From assembly GCF_000243415.2 (NCBI RefSeq), contig NZ_KI912270.1:372001-436000 (forward strand): a stretch of DNA of 64,000 nt, written 5' to 3'. Below the pieces are notes generated by a model that saw nothing but the letters and a program-made list of their open reading frames with translations, did not search any database and was not told the origin of the DNA. The stretch's first letter is position 1. Every line of letters starts with the position of its first letter. This document shows, in pieces, positions 28,414 through 37,955 of this stretch. Source of the DNA: Mycolicibacterium tusciae JS617. GTDB taxonomy: Bacteria; Actinomycetota; Actinomycetes; Mycobacteriales; Mycobacteriaceae. Position numbers and translations under genes: made by a program.

Positions 28414-29351
28414 GATGACACCTCGCTACCGCGTGTCACCGAACGCAAGTAGTAGAGCATCGGCAGCAGCGCGATGAGGAATACGAGCATGACGAATGCG
28501 CCCGCCTGACCGGTCTGCCCCGGCGCCTGCACGCCGTCGTTGATCAGATTGCCGACCATGGTCGTCTTCGGCGACGCCGACAACATGTCGTTGGTGAAGT
28601 AGTCGCCGAGCATCGGCAGGCAGGTCAGCAGCAGCGCCGCCACGATCGTCGGCCGACACAACGGCAGCGTCACGCGCCAGAACGACGAAAAGCGGTCGGC
28701 GCCAAGGTCACGCGACGCCTCGAGCATCGGCTGCGAAAGCCGGTCGAGGCCCGCGTAGAGGGGCAGGATCATGTACGGGACATAGCCGTAGACCAGCCCG
28801 AGGATCACCACCACGGGCTGTCCGGTCAACCATTTGACGTCCGGGGTGAACACGCCTCCCAGACTGAGCACCTTGTTGAACAGGCCGTCGTCCTGAAGCA
28901 GGTTCACCCACGCGAACATCCGCATCATGTAGCTGATCCAGAACGGCGCTATCAACAGCGCGAGCACCAACCCCTTGCGCTTGCCTGCGAGCCGGGCCAC
29001 GTAGTACGAAACCGGGAAGGCGATGAGTAGGCAGAGCGCGCTGGCAACCAACACATAGATGAACGTGCGCGCGATGGCCGGACCGTACACGCCATTCTCG
29101 CCGACGATGTGGGTCAGCACATACGTGAATTGGGTGGGGTCCCATTGCAGTGGGTTCCACACCGGGATCGGCGTGCGGAACAGCGGGTCGATCTGACCGA
29201 AGACGATGCACAGCACCACATAGAGAGGGAAGAGGAAAAACGCGAACAGCCAGACGATTCCGGGTGCGGCCAGCACGGCCCACAGCCGATTGCGGCGCTC
29301 CCGGCCCGGCGGAGCCTGCCGCGAAGGCGCGGTGACTACTCCGACCGACAC
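28410..29351 (-). CDS. ABC importer permease, PotB-like
   Basis: A 313-residue permease. A cytoplasmic Arg-rich N-terminus precedes six membrane helices. The EAA loop reads EASRDLGADRFSSFWRVTLPLCRPTIVA, and LLTCLPMLGDYFTNDML is the PotB signature. It starts with GTG 29351, 6 bp after the binding-protein stop. The predicted substrate class is polyamines, betaines or related cationic amines, as for all PotABCD systems. Confidence 0.9.
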   Translation of the reverse strand: MSVGVVTAPSRQAPPGRERRNRLWAVLAAPGIVWLFAFFLFPLYVVLCIVFGQIDPLFRTPIPVWNPLQWDPTQFTYVLTHIVGENGVYGPAIARTFIYVLVASALCLLIAFPVSYYVARLAGKRKGLVLALLIAPFWISYMMRMFAWVNLLQDDGLFNKVLSLGGVFTPDVKWLTGQPVVVILGLVYGYVPYMILPLYAGLDRLSQPMLEASRDLGADRFSSFWRVTLPLCRPTIVAALLLTCLPMLGDYFTNDMLSASPKTTMVGNLINDGVQAPGQTGQAGAFVMLVFLIALLPMLYYLRSVTRGSEVSS

Positions 29352-29357
29352 CGGTGC

Positions 29358-30587
29358 TTACGATCCGCCGGCCTGGAAAGCCTGCCACACGTTGCGCCAT
29401 GCGGTCTCGTTGGCCGCATCGAGCTCCAGCAATCGGTAGCCGGTGTCGAAGTACTCCGGTTTCACGATCGCCGAGCGCAGGTTCTCCGGGATGAACTCTT
29501 CTTGGACAAGCGAATCCGGCGTGATGCTGTTTTGCGGGGGCTGGTAACCGATCGCGGAGAAGTTCTCCTTCGCCACCTCGGCATCGAGCATGTGATTGAT
29601 GAACAGGTGCGAAAGGACCGGGTTCTTGCCGCCCCGCAGCGTCACGAGCATGTCGTTGTCGACGAGTCCCTTTCCGTCGGAAGGGAACCAATACCGAAGG
29701 ATTTCCGGGCCGGTGCCTTCGGGTAGGTAGGACTGCGCATTGATGATGTCACCCGACCACATCTGCGCGAGACCCATTTGTCCGGCGGGCAGGTCGTTGT
29801 ACATCGTGATCGTGACCTTCGGCGAGGTGGCCTCCACCAGCGCCTGCAGTTGCTCACCGACCATCTTCAGATCGGCTTCCGATGAGGTGTTGACGTCTGT
29901 GATGCCCTGCTTCAGTAGCACCATGGCCATCGCCGTGTGGAAGTCGTCGATGACCGCGGTCTTGTCCTTGTACTGCGGATCCCACAACGCCTCGTACGGA
30001 TTGGCCAATCCGCCGATATCGGCGGGCACCTGGTCGGTCCGCCAACCGATTCCGGTCGTGTAGATGGTGTACGGCACGCTGTACTGCCAGCCCTGGTCGT
30101 ACCAGGGGTCGGTGAAGCTGGGCCACACGTTCTCGATGTTGGGAAGGTAGGAGTGGTTCAGCGGGCGCAGCAGTCCGCCGTTGACCAGGCGGCTGATTTC
30201 GGTGTAGTTGGCGTTGTAGATGTCGAAGTCCACACCACTGCGCAGTTTGGTGATCGCCTCGTCGCCGTCGTTGAAGGTCGAGACCTCGATTTTGATGCCG
30301 TACTTGTCCTCGAAGCTTTTCATCGCCTGCGGGCTGAGGTAGTCGGCGTAGTTGTAGATCTTGAGCGTCGCGCCGTTCTCCGGCGCGAGATTGTCGGCGA
30401 TCGGTTTGTTGTCATCGGCGATAGGCCATTTCACCGGGTTGTCCGGCGATGCGAGCGTCAGACTCGGTCCGCCCGACGACGGTTCCGACCTGGAACACGC
30501 CGAAACGAACGCGGGAAGAGTGGGTGCCACGGCGGCGAGAAGCGCTGCGCGCGCCAAAAACTGCCGGCGCGACGGAGGTGTTGGCAT
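29358..30587 (-). CDS. Extracellular solute-binding protein, PotD-like, Tat lipoprotein
   Basis: A 409-residue binding protein. The N-terminus SRRQFLARAALLAAVAP is a twin-arginine signal followed by a lipobox ending in FVSAC, so it is exported folded and anchored as a lipoprotein. Motifs such as LKIYNYADYLSPQAMKSFEDKYG and YTIYTTGIGWRTDQV place it in the spermidine/putrescine group. Residues that would fix the ligand (Glu/Asp versus aromatic cage) cannot be judged by eye. A strong GGGAGG lies before ATG 30587. The inverted repeat at 30638 controls this operon and the divergent aminotransferase. Confidence 0.9.
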   Translation of the reverse strand: MPTPPSRRQFLARAALLAAVAPTLPAFVSACSRSEPSSGGPSLTLASPDNPVKWPIADDNKPIADNLAPENGATLKIYNYADYLSPQAMKSFEDKYGIKIEVSTFNDGDEAITKLRSGVDFDIYNANYTEISRLVNGGLLRPLNHSYLPNIENVWPSFTDPWYDQGWQYSVPYTIYTTGIGWRTDQVPADIGGLANPYEALWDPQYKDKTAVIDDFHTAMAMVLLKQGITDVNTSSEADLKMVGEQLQALVEATSPKVTITMYNDLPAGQMGLAQMWSGDIINAQSYLPEGTGPEILRYWFPSDGKGLVDNDMLVTLRGGKNPVLSHLFINHMLDAEVAKENFSAIGYQPPQNSITPDSLVQEEFIPENLRSAIVKPEYFDTGYRLLELDAANETAWRNVWQAFQAGGS

Positions 30588-30637
30588 GGGAACCTCCCGT
30601 TGATTTCGCGGCTTGTCGCTGGTAGGACTCTCGCATA

Positions 30638-30653
30638 GACTGAATGCTCAGTC
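30638..30653. promoter_or_regulatory. Regulon operator 1 (GACTGA-N4-TCAGTC)
   Basis: A perfect 6-bp inverted repeat, GACTGA-ATGC-TCAGTC, lies in the 91-bp region between potD-like (start 30587) and the aminotransferase (start 30679). The same site occurs at 39174 and, with one mismatch, at 33926, always between divergent genes of the cluster. The TetR protein at 33204-33863 is the natural candidate to bind. Confidence 0.75.
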
Positions 30654-30678
30654 AACCGTTGTGGAGTGGAGGTTCGCC

Positions 30679-32055
30679 GTGTCTTCGTCGGTGGTGGAGC
30701 CCGAGGTGGCAGACACCGTAGACCAGCTGATATTGGACGAGGTGAAGACTTTCCTGCGCCGCCAGCCGCGCAGCACGGAACTCATCGCCAAGGCGCAAGA
30801 ACACCTTGCCGGCGGGGCGACGTCGAACTGGCAGATCGCCGAGCCGCAGGCCGTGTGGATGAGCCACGGAAAAGGCCCGAAGGTCTACGACGTGGACGGC
30901 AACGAGTATGTCGACATGCACGGCGGCTACGGCGCTTCCATTGCCGGGCATGCCCATCCGGCGATCATCGAAGCGGTCAGTGACCGGGTTCGGCGTGGTA
31001 CCCATTTCGCGCAACCGACCGAGGACGCGATCTGGATCGCAGGCGAGTTGGCCCGCCGGTTCGATCTGCCACTGTGGCGGTTCGCCAATTCCGGCACCGA
31101 AGCCACCATGGACGCGGTGCATCTGGCACGCGCGCTGACGGGCCGCGATCTGATCATCAAGGTCGAGGGCTGCTATCACGGCCACCACGATTCGGTGCAG
31201 GTGTCGGTGCTTCCCGAGGCCGACCAGGTCGGACCGCGCGACTCCCCCAACTCGGTGCCCGGCAACTCGGGTATCCCCTCGGCGATCCGCGATCTCGTGA
31301 TCGTGGTGCCGTTCAACGACGCCGAAGCGGTCGCCCGTGCACTGTCCGAACACCGCGGACAAGTGGCGGCGATGATCCTCGAGCCGATGATGATGAACGC
31401 GGGCATCATCCCGCCCGACGCCGGCTACCTCGCCGCCATCCGCGAGTTGGTGCACGCCGAGGGCGCGCTGCTGATCTTCGACGAAGTGAAGACCGGCTTC
31501 ACCACGGGACCGGGCGGTGTCACAGCGCGCACCGGCGTGGTGCCCGACATGGTGTGCCTGGCCAAGGCATTGGGCGGCGGCATCGCGGTCGCGGCCATCG
31601 GAGGCACCCGCGAGGTGATGTCAGCGATCGCCGACGGGCGCTACGAACAGGTCGGCACGTTCAACGGGAACCCGTTGGCGATGGCGGCCACCCGTGCGAC
31701 GCTCACCGACGTGCTGACGCCGGCGGCGTACACACACCTCGACGGGCTCGCCGCTCGGCTCGGCGAATCCCTGGAATCCGTCATCGCCCGGCACGGCGTC
31801 GGCTGGCACGTCGTCGTCGCGGGCGCCAAGGGCTGCGTCACCTTCCGCCGGGAGCAGGTGCGCGAATTCCGCGACTTCCTGCAGATCGACGCCAGACTGG
31901 GCCATCTGCACTGGCTGATGCAGCACAATGGCGGTGTGTTTCTCCCGCCATGGGGGAAGGTGGAGCAATGGCTGTTGTCTGTTCAGCACCAGCGCGACGA
32001 TGTCGACCGATTCGCCGCGAACTTCACGCGGTTCGCCGACGCGGTGATGTGCTGA
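30679..32055 (+). CDS. Class-III PLP aminotransferase, glutamate-1-semialdehyde aminomutase-like
   Basis: A 458-residue PLP enzyme. Motifs are [20 protein letters not shown], the phosphate-binding [38 protein letters not shown], and the PLP lysine in [18 protein letters not shown]. Length and motifs match glutamate-1-semialdehyde aminomutase relatives, but the catabolic setting argues for transamination of an amine or amino acid imported by the Pot-like system. GTG 30679 follows GGAGG by 7 bases. The longer frame from 30613 would run through the operator. The ATPase gene follows after 13 bp. Confidence 0.88.
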   Translation: MSSSVVEPEVADTVDQLILDEVKTFLRRQPRSTELIAKAQEHLAGGATSNWQIAEPQAVWMSHGKGPKVYDVDGNEYVDMHGGYGASIAGHAHPAIIEAVSDRVRRGTHFAQPTEDAIWIAGELARRFDLPLWRFANSGTEATMDAVHLARALTGRDLIIKVEGCYHGHHDSVQVSVLPEADQVGPRDSPNSVPGNSGIPSAIRDLVIVVPFNDAEAVARALSEHRGQVAAMILEPMMMNAGIIPPDAGYLAAIRELVHAEGALLIFDEVKTGFTTGPGGVTARTGVVPDMVCLAKALGGGIAVAAIGGTREVMSAIADGRYEQVGTFNGNPLAMAATRATLTDVLTPAAYTHLDGLAARLGESLESVIARHGVGWHVVVAGAKGCVTFRREQVREFRDFLQIDARLGHLHWLMQHNGGVFLPPWGKVEQWLLSVQHQRDDVDRFAANFTRFADAVMC

Positions 32056-32068
32056 CGGGTCCCGTGCG

Positions 32069-33217
32069 GTGACGGGCGGCGAGATCGAACTGCATCAGTT
32101 GGTCAAATCGTTCGACGGCGTCCCGGCCGTCATGGGCATCGACCTGAGTATCCCGGCGGGCCAGTTCTATTCGCTGCTTGGCGCTTCCGGTTGCGGTAAG
32201 ACCACGACCCTGCGGATGATCGCGGGCTTCGAGAAACCCGACTCCGGGCGGATCGAGCTCGACGGCCGCGACGTGGCGGGGGATCCTCCGCACCGGCGCC
32301 CGGTCAACACCGTCTTCCAGACCTACGCGTTGTTCCCGTTCATGACGGTCTGGGACAACGTCGCATTCGGGTTGAGATACCAGAAGTGCTCGCGCGAGGA
32401 CACCAAGCGCCGCGTCGGGGAGGCGCTGGAGCTGGTTCGGATGAGCGACTTCGCCAAACGGCGACCGGCCCAGCTGTCCGGTGGCCAGCAGCAGCGCGTC
32501 GCGCTGGCAAGGGCCCTGGTATTGCGGCCGCGCGTGCTACTGCTCGACGAGCCCCTTGGCGCCCTGGACGCGAAGCTGCGCAAACGGCTGCAATTGGAGC
32601 TTCGCGCGGTGCAGCGCGAGATCGGCATCACCTTCGTCTATGTGACTCATGATCAAGAGGAAGCGCTCACGATGAGCGACCAGATCGCGGTGTTGGCGCA
32701 GGGCCGCGTCGAGCAGGTGGGCCCGCCGCAGGAGATCTACTCCGCGCCTGCCACTACGTTCGTCGCCGGATTCCTCGGTGCCGCCAACATCTTTGACGCC
32801 GTCGTTGTCGAGGCGAGCGGCGCCTCGGCGGTATGCGAGGCGCTGGACACCCGCCTCGGGGCAGCCGTGGGCGACTCCGCCGACCTGGGCGTGGCAGCGA
32901 TCGTCATCAGGCCGGAGCGGATCACCCTGCAGTCGCCGAGTGATCCGATTAGCCAGGGCCACAACGTGATCGGTGGAGTGGTTTCGGAGGTGGTCTACCT
33001 CGGGAATTTTACGCAGGTGCATGTCGACGTCGGCGCACCGGCGGATCTGGTTGTCGAGGTACCGAACCACGCGGGTCCCGGGTCGGTGACACACGAACCC
33101 GGGGCACAGGTGAACTGCGTTTGCGCACACGATGCGGTGCGGGTACTGCACCGCAGTTCGGCATCACCGGTTGCCGATCCGGTGGCCGTCGAAGTGAGCG
33201 CCCTCACCCCTTCTTGA
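32069..33217 (+). CDS. ABC importer ATPase, PotA-like
   Basis: A 382-residue ATP-binding subunit with Walker A (GASGCGKTT), Q-loop, signature [15 protein letters not shown], Walker B ([11 protein letters not shown]) and the switch His ([14 protein letters not shown]). A C-terminal TOBE domain (about 280-360) is typical of PotA/FbpC. It completes the importer, although it is split from the other Pot-like genes and co-transcribed with the aminotransferase. It starts with GTG 32069. The end overlaps the convergent tetR by 14 bp. Confidence 0.9.
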   Translation: MTGGEIELHQLVKSFDGVPAVMGIDLSIPAGQFYSLLGASGCGKTTTLRMIAGFEKPDSGRIELDGRDVAGDPPHRRPVNTVFQTYALFPFMTVWDNVAFGLRYQKCSREDTKRRVGEALELVRMSDFAKRRPAQLSGGQQQRVALARALVLRPRVLLLDEPLGALDAKLRKRLQLELRAVQREIGITFVYVTHDQEEALTMSDQIAVLAQGRVEQVGPPQEIYSAPATTFVAGFLGAANIFDAVVVEASGASAVCEALDTRLGAAVGDSADLGVAAIVIRPERITLQSPSDPISQGHNVIGGVVSEVVYLGNFTQVHVDVGAPADLVVEVPNHAGPGSVTHEPGAQVNCVCAHDAVRVLHRSSASPVADPVAVEVSALTPS

Positions 33218-33863
33218 CTCGTGCCCTGCCGTTGATCCGCTTCTTCGCCGGGGCGAGGTTGAGTTCACGTTCGGCGAAGCGCATTGCGATGTCGTAGGCC
33301 AGGTCTGAGTCGACTTCGGGGTCGTCGAGTGCCACCTGGATGGACAGGCCGTCAAGGAGTGCCGAGAACTCCAGAGCGAACATGCGGGCATTGACCTTCG
33401 CATCGAACTCCGAAGCGTCTGCGGACTTGATCGCGTCGACGATCATGTCTCGCCACTTGGCGTCGAGGTCTGCCCGGTCGGACTTGATCTCATCGTGTCG
33501 GAAGGCCTGGGCCCAGAGGTCGAACCACAATCCCCACGCCCCGGGAATGTCCTCGTTCCCCTCGCGCACGCACGTCCACCGGATCAGCAACGACAGCCGC
33601 TCGCGCAGCGCGGAAACCTCGCCCAGCATCTGCTCGGCGGCCGAATAGAACGACTCCTCCGAATAGCGCAGCGCGTCGACCAGGAGGCGATCGCGCGTCC
33701 CGAAGTAGTAGATGACGAGCGCCGAGCTCACGCCCGCCCGTTTGGCGACATCGGCGATACGGGTGTCACCAAACCCTCGTTCGCAGATCAGCTCCGCTGC
33801 GGCACGAAGCATTTCGACGCGTCGCGCCTCGTTCTGTTCCGTCGCGGGTGCGGGCTCGGCCAT
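33204..33863 (-). CDS. TetR-family regulator, BetI-like, probable regulon repressor
   Basis: A 219-residue TetR protein. The helix-turn-helix is at about residues 15-60 ([48 protein letters not shown]). The C-terminal domain has [26 protein letters not shown], resembling TetR_C_6/BetI-type ligand domains that sense amines or choline. It lies at the centre of the amine cluster, and three inverted repeats of the same sequence flank its genes. It is probably a repressor released by the substrate (inference). It starts at ATG 33863, 62 bp from operator 2. Confidence 0.88.
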   Translation of the reverse strand: MAEPAPATEQNEARRVEMLRAAAELICERGFGDTRIADVAKRAGVSSALVIYYFGTRDRLLVDALRYSEESFYSAAEQMLGEVSALRERLSLLIRWTCVREGNEDIPGAWGLWFDLWAQAFRHDEIKSDRADLDAKWRDMIVDAIKSADASEFDAKVNARMFALEFSALLDGLSIQVALDDPEVDSDLAYDIAMRFAERELNLAPAKKRINGRARVKKG

Positions 33864-33911
33864 AGTCGTGTCGGCTCCCCTCCGAAGTGCATCGTTGCTC
33901 TTGTCTACAGC

Positions 33912-33926
33912 CTAACACTTGGTTAG
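33912..33926. promoter_or_regulatory. Inverted repeat CTAAC-ACTTG-GTTAG
   Basis: A perfect 5-bp inverted repeat abuts regulon operator 2. Its reverse strand (CTAACCAAGTG) shares TAACCAAGTG with the site between mcr and the crotonase gene at 20745-20760. It may be a second regulator's site or part of a composite operator. Confidence 0.45.
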
Positions 33927-33941
33927 ATTGAACAGTCAGTC
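33926..33941. promoter_or_regulatory. Regulon operator 2 (GATTGA-N4-TCAGTC)
   Basis: The same inverted repeat as at 30638 and 39174, with one mismatch in the left arm (GATTGA). It lies between tetR (start 33863) and the FAD oxidoreductase (start 33977), as expected for an autoregulated repressor. Confidence 0.65.
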
Positions 33942-33976
33942 AGGACGCACGCTGCGTCGACGAAAGTGGGACTTCC

Positions 33977-35599
33977 ATGTCGAACAGTTACGACGCTCTC
34001 GTCATCGGCGGCGGGCACAACGGGCTGGTGTCCGCGGCCTACCTCGCCCGGTCTGGAGCCAGGACCCTGGTTCTGGAAGGCCGCGGGTCACTCGGCGGAG
34101 CGGCCACCACGGAAGCGCCGTGGGACGACGCTCCTCACCTGCGGGTGACCCGGCTGTCCTATGTGATGAGCCTGATGCCGCCGACCATCGTGCGGGAGCT
34201 GGAACTCGAGCGGCACGGTTACAAGGTGCATCCGATGGGACCGTCGTACCAGGCCTTTCCCGAGGGCGGCTCCCTGATCATCTACGAGGACGACCCCAAG
34301 CGGACCCACGAGCAGCTGTCCAAGTTCTCCAAGAAGGACGCCGACGCGTTGCCGGAATATTACGACTGGATCGGCGGCATCGCGGAGGTGATGGGACCGC
34401 TGCTGACGCAGGTGCCGCCCAATGTCGGTTCGAAGCGACCGTCCGATCTGTTCGATCTGGCCAAGCTGGCCTGGCCGCTGCGCAAGAAGATCACGCCGCG
34501 CCTCACCGCGGACATCACTCGACTGCTCACCATGAGCATCGCCGACCTTCTCGACGACTGGTTTGAATCCCCGCAAGTCAAAGGTCTGATGGCGGTCAAC
34601 GGCATCATCGGGACCTGGGCCGGGCCGTGCGAGCCGGGAACCGCTTACGTCATGGCCCACCACTCGATCGGTGACGTCGGTGACGGCCAGCTCGGCAGTT
34701 GGGGCTACCCAGAGGGCGGCATGGGCGGGGTATCTGAGGCCATCGCGCGATCTGCGAAGAGCTTCGGCGCCGAGATCCGCACCAACGCAAAGGTTTCCCG
34801 GGTGCTGACCCGCGGTGGCCAGGCGCGGGGTGTGGTTCTGGCGAACGGAGAAGAGATCACCGCACCGCTGATTGTCACCACGCTGCATCCGAAGATCGCC
34901 TTCCTCGAACACCTTTCGCCGTCCGAACTGCCTGACGACTTCGTCGGCGACATCGAGCACTTCAAGACGCGCAGCGGCGTGGTGAAGATCAACGTCGCGC
35001 TCGCGGAGCTGCCCAGCTTCACGGCGAATCCGAGTTCGGGGATCGCCGAACATCTCACCGGTTCGATCGAGATGGCGCCGACCATCGAGTACCTGGAAGC
35101 TGCCTTCCAGGAGGCGCGTGTCGGCAAGCCCGCGGTGCTGCCGTTCAGCGACGGCGTCATCCCGACCACCTTGGACAAAACGTTGAATCCCGATGGCACC
35201 CACATCATGTCGCTGTTCACCCAGTGGGTGCCCGCCGACTGGGCGAATGCGCCGCACACCGAGGAGCTCGACGCCTACGCCGACCGGGTGATCGACACCT
35301 ACGACCAGGTGGCACCGGGTTTCAAGGCGTCGATCACGCACCGCGACGTCGTCGGCCCCTACGAGATGGAGCAGGAGTACGGCCTGATCGGCGGCAATAT
35401 CTTCCATGGTGAACTGTCGCTGGAGCAGCTGTTTCACATGCGGCCCGCTCCCGGCTACGCCGACTATCGCACGCCGATCGGGGGGCTCTACAACGGCAGC
35501 TCGGGCACACACGCCGGGGGTGGCGTGTGCGGAATCCCTGGATGGCAGGCGGCACGGGCGGCGCTGGCGGACAAGAAGCGCCGCTTCCGATCGCGATGA
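33977..35599 (+). CDS. FAD-dependent oxidoreductase, phytoene desaturase/PYROXD2-like
   Basis: A 540-residue flavoprotein. The dinucleotide-binding start DALVIGGGHNGLVSAAYLARSGARTLVLEGR is followed by the GG doublet motif (LGGAATTE). The C-terminus has YNGSSGTHAGGGVCGIPGW, the second FAD contact typical of the CrtI/PYROXD2 family. No carotenoid genes are nearby, so amine or alcohol oxidation is more likely (inference). ATG 33977 lies 35 bp after operator 2. The stop overlaps the acyl-CoA synthetase start as ATGA (35596-35599). Confidence 0.87.
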   Translation: MSNSYDALVIGGGHNGLVSAAYLARSGARTLVLEGRGSLGGAATTEAPWDDAPHLRVTRLSYVMSLMPPTIVRELELERHGYKVHPMGPSYQAFPEGGSLIIYEDDPKRTHEQLSKFSKKDADALPEYYDWIGGIAEVMGPLLTQVPPNVGSKRPSDLFDLAKLAWPLRKKITPRLTADITRLLTMSIADLLDDWFESPQVKGLMAVNGIIGTWAGPCEPGTAYVMAHHSIGDVGDGQLGSWGYPEGGMGGVSEAIARSAKSFGAEIRTNAKVSRVLTRGGQARGVVLANGEEITAPLIVTTLHPKIAFLEHLSPSELPDDFVGDIEHFKTRSGVVKINVALAELPSFTANPSSGIAEHLTGSIEMAPTIEYLEAAFQEARVGKPAVLPFSDGVIPTTLDKTLNPDGTHIMSLFTQWVPADWANAPHTEELDAYADRVIDTYDQVAPGFKASITHRDVVGPYEMEQEYGLIGGNIFHGELSLEQLFHMRPAPGYADYRTPIGGLYNGSSGTHAGGGVCGIPGWQAARAALADKKRRFRSR

Positions 35600-37626
35600 G
35601 CGAAGCGCGGCGCGGGGCCGTCGCCGCCATGCTCGGCGCCCGATCGGTGGCCGTGGTCGGTGCCAGCCCACGTCCCGACAGCTTCGGCTCACGCATGGTG
35701 ATCGAGGCGCAACGCGGCACGGCGCGCGTGCATCTGGTCAATCCCCGCTACGACCGGATCGGCGATGCGCTCTGCGCGCCGTCGCTGACCGATCTCGAAG
35801 ACGACGTCGACCTGGTGTTGCTCGGGGTGCCCGACGAGGCCCTGCTCGAGCAGCTGGAGTCCGCTGTGGCGATCGGTGCGAGGGGGGCGGTGCTGTTCGG
35901 CTCCGCGCACGGATTGAGCGAAAAGCTCACCGCGATTGCTATGAATGCGGGCATCGCGGTGTGCGGCGCGGGATGCATGGGCTTCATCAACAACGTGCGC
36001 GGTGTGCGAGCGTTGGGCTACCTGGAGCCGGATCCGTTGCCCGCCGGCGGAATAAGCCTCATCACGCATTCCGGGTCGGCGTTCTCCACGCTGCTGCGCG
36101 CGAGGCGCGGGTTCGGCTTCCGTCTGGCGGTATCCTCCGGCCAGGAACTGGTGACCAACACCGCGGACTATGTCGAGTATGCACTCGATGATCCCGATAC
36201 CCGCATCATCGCGCTGCTCATGGAGACACCGCGCGACGTGCCGAGGTTGCGGAAGGCGCTGCTGCGAGCGGCGGGCCAGGGCGTGCCGGTGGTGATCCTG
36301 ACCGTGGGCGGTTCGCCTCGGGGCAAGGCGATGGTGGCGGCACATTCTGGTGCGCTCGCAGGTGACCGCGCGGCATGGGACGCGTTCTGTGCGGCCACTG
36401 GCGCCATCGGCGTCAGTGACCTCGCCGAGTTCGCCGATACGCTGGAATTGTTCTCGGCGACAAGGCGGTCCCGCGGCGGCGGCGTGGCGACCGTGCACGA
36501 TTCCGGCGCCGAACGCGCGCTGGTCGCCGACCTCGCCCACGACCTGGGCGTCGAGTTCGCCGACCTGACCGACGACACGCTCGCCACTGTCGGCGCGCTG
36601 CTCGACGAGGGACTGGCCGCCTCAAACCCGCTGGACGTGTGGGGCACGGGTGCCGATACCCGCAACCTGTTCGGCAGCTGCCTGCGGGCGATGATCGACG
36701 ATCCTGGTGTCGGCGTCACCGCCCTTGCGGTTGATCTCGTCACCGAATTCGACGGTGACACCGCCTACGCGGACGCGGTCCTCGACGTTGCCGAACTCAC
36801 CGAAGCACCGCTGGCCGTGCTGGCATCGGTACCGTCAGCAATCGACACCGTCACAGCGCAGCGCCTGCGCGACAACGGAGTTCCCGTGATCGAAGGCGCG
36901 CGTAGTGGGCTGGCCGCGCTCGGTCATCTCGCGCATTGGCCGCTCCCAGTCGAGGAATCACCAAGTCCCGGTCGACGCCGCGACATCGACCCGGGGGCCT
37001 CGGCGTCCGAGGTGCTCGCCGCCTACGGAATCCCGGTGGTGGGATCGCGGTCGGCGGACTCGCTCGACCAGGCGTTGGCGGCGGCGGATGCGGTCGGCTA
37101 TCCGGTGGCGCTTAAAACGGTTGGTGTGCTGCATAAGACCGAGGTCGGCGGCGTAGTCCTTGGCCTGGCCGACACGGCGGCATTGACGGCGGCCTACAAC
37201 GCCATGGCGCAACGACTGGGACCCGCGGTGACTGTCGAGACGATGGTCGACGGCGGTGTGGAGATCTCGGTCGGCTTCGTGCGAGACGACGCGTTCGGTC
37301 CGTTGGTGGTGGTCGCCGCGGGCGGCACTCTCGTCGAGTTGATGGAAGACCGCGTGGTGGCATGCCCACCGCTGTCGCGGTCGGGGGCGCTGCGGATGCT
37401 CGACCGTCTGCGAGTGGCGCCACTACTCGCCGGATGGCGCGGGTCACCCGCGGTGGACATCGACGCGTTGGCGGACGTCATCGTCAGCGTTTCGGAGTTG
37501 GCCGTCGATCACGGCGACGAGTTCGACGCGGTGGAGGCAAACCCCGTCATCACGACACCGCACGGAGCGATCGCGGTGGACACCGTGATGATCCCCCGAC
37601 ACCTGCGCGATCAGAAGATCGAATAG
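35596..37626 (+). CDS. ADP-forming acyl-CoA synthetase (CoA-binding plus ATP-grasp)
   Basis: A 676-residue fused acyl-CoA synthetase of the acetate-CoA ligase (ADP-forming) family. Domains in order: CoA-binding Rossmann fold (residues 10-140, SVAVVGASPRPDSFGSRMVIE), succinyl-CoA-ligase-like alpha region with ISLITHSGSAFSTLL, and ATP-grasp at about 460-676 with GYPVALKTVGVLHKTEVGGVVLGL and VEANPVI. It makes or cleaves CoA thioesters of small acids, here probably the product of amine oxidation. ATG 35596 overlaps the FAD gene stop. The 3' end overlaps the convergent cupin gene by 16 nt. Confidence 0.88.
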   Translation: MSEARRGAVAAMLGARSVAVVGASPRPDSFGSRMVIEAQRGTARVHLVNPRYDRIGDALCAPSLTDLEDDVDLVLLGVPDEALLEQLESAVAIGARGAVLFGSAHGLSEKLTAIAMNAGIAVCGAGCMGFINNVRGVRALGYLEPDPLPAGGISLITHSGSAFSTLLRARRGFGFRLAVSSGQELVTNTADYVEYALDDPDTRIIALLMETPRDVPRLRKALLRAAGQGVPVVILTVGGSPRGKAMVAAHSGALAGDRAAWDAFCAATGAIGVSDLAEFADTLELFSATRRSRGGGVATVHDSGAERALVADLAHDLGVEFADLTDDTLATVGALLDEGLAASNPLDVWGTGADTRNLFGSCLRAMIDDPGVGVTALAVDLVTEFDGDTAYADAVLDVAELTEAPLAVLASVPSAIDTVTAQRLRDNGVPVIEGARSGLAALGHLAHWPLPVEESPSPGRRRDIDPGASASEVLAAYGIPVVGSRSADSLDQALAAADAVGYPVALKTVGVLHKTEVGGVVLGLADTAALTAAYNAMAQRLGPAVTVETMVDGGVEISVGFVRDDAFGPLVVVAAGGTLVELMEDRVVACPPLSRSGALRMLDRLRVAPLLAGWRGSPAVDIDALADVIVSVSELAVDHGDEFDAVEANPVITTPHGAIAVDTVMIPRHLRDQKIE

Positions 37627-37955
37627 ACCTTCCGCACCGTCTCGTGCAAATCCCAGGTGCCCTTCCAGCCGGTCGGAAACACCGCGATGTCGCCGGCCTT
37701 GATCTCTGCGGGCTCGCCGCCGTCGGGTGTGACCGTCATCCGGCCAGACAAAAGATAAATGACCTCGTTCTCGTCCTGAACCCAGTAGGACGGTCCCGGA
37801 GTGCATTGCCAAATGCCCGCGGACTTGTCGCCGTCCACCCACATCTCGAGACCGTGTGTGGCCATCGCATCACCTGTCGCTTCGGCAAGCGGGCCCCAGT
37901 CCTCGAGTTCTGCGTCGGTGGCCTTGGTGAGTAGTGCGGTGTCGATAGTGTTCAC
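37611..37955 (-). CDS. Small cupin (DUF861/EutQ-like)
   Basis: A 114-residue single cupin barrel. The motifs DENEVIYLLSGRMTVTPDGGE and KAGDIAVFPTGWKGTWDLHE are those of the Cupin_3 (DUF861) family, which includes EutQ and ureidoglycine-processing enzymes. The usual metal-binding His pair is partly replaced by Glu and Tyr, so metal dependence is uncertain. GTG 37955 overlaps the stop of the FAD oxidoreductase as GTGA, so the two are co-translated. Confidence 0.82.
   Translation of the reverse strand: MNTIDTALLTKATDAELEDWGPLAEATGDAMATHGLEMWVDGDKSAGIWQCTPGPSYWVQDENEVIYLLSGRMTVTPDGGEPAEIKAGDIAVFPTGWKGTWDLHETVRKVYSIF

Noticed and set aside
34088..35692. 534-codon minus-strand frame opposite the FAD oxidoreductase
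   Set aside because: It lies antisense to a gene with complete FAD motifs; high-GC codon bias creates such long shadow frames, and it has no recognisable domain.
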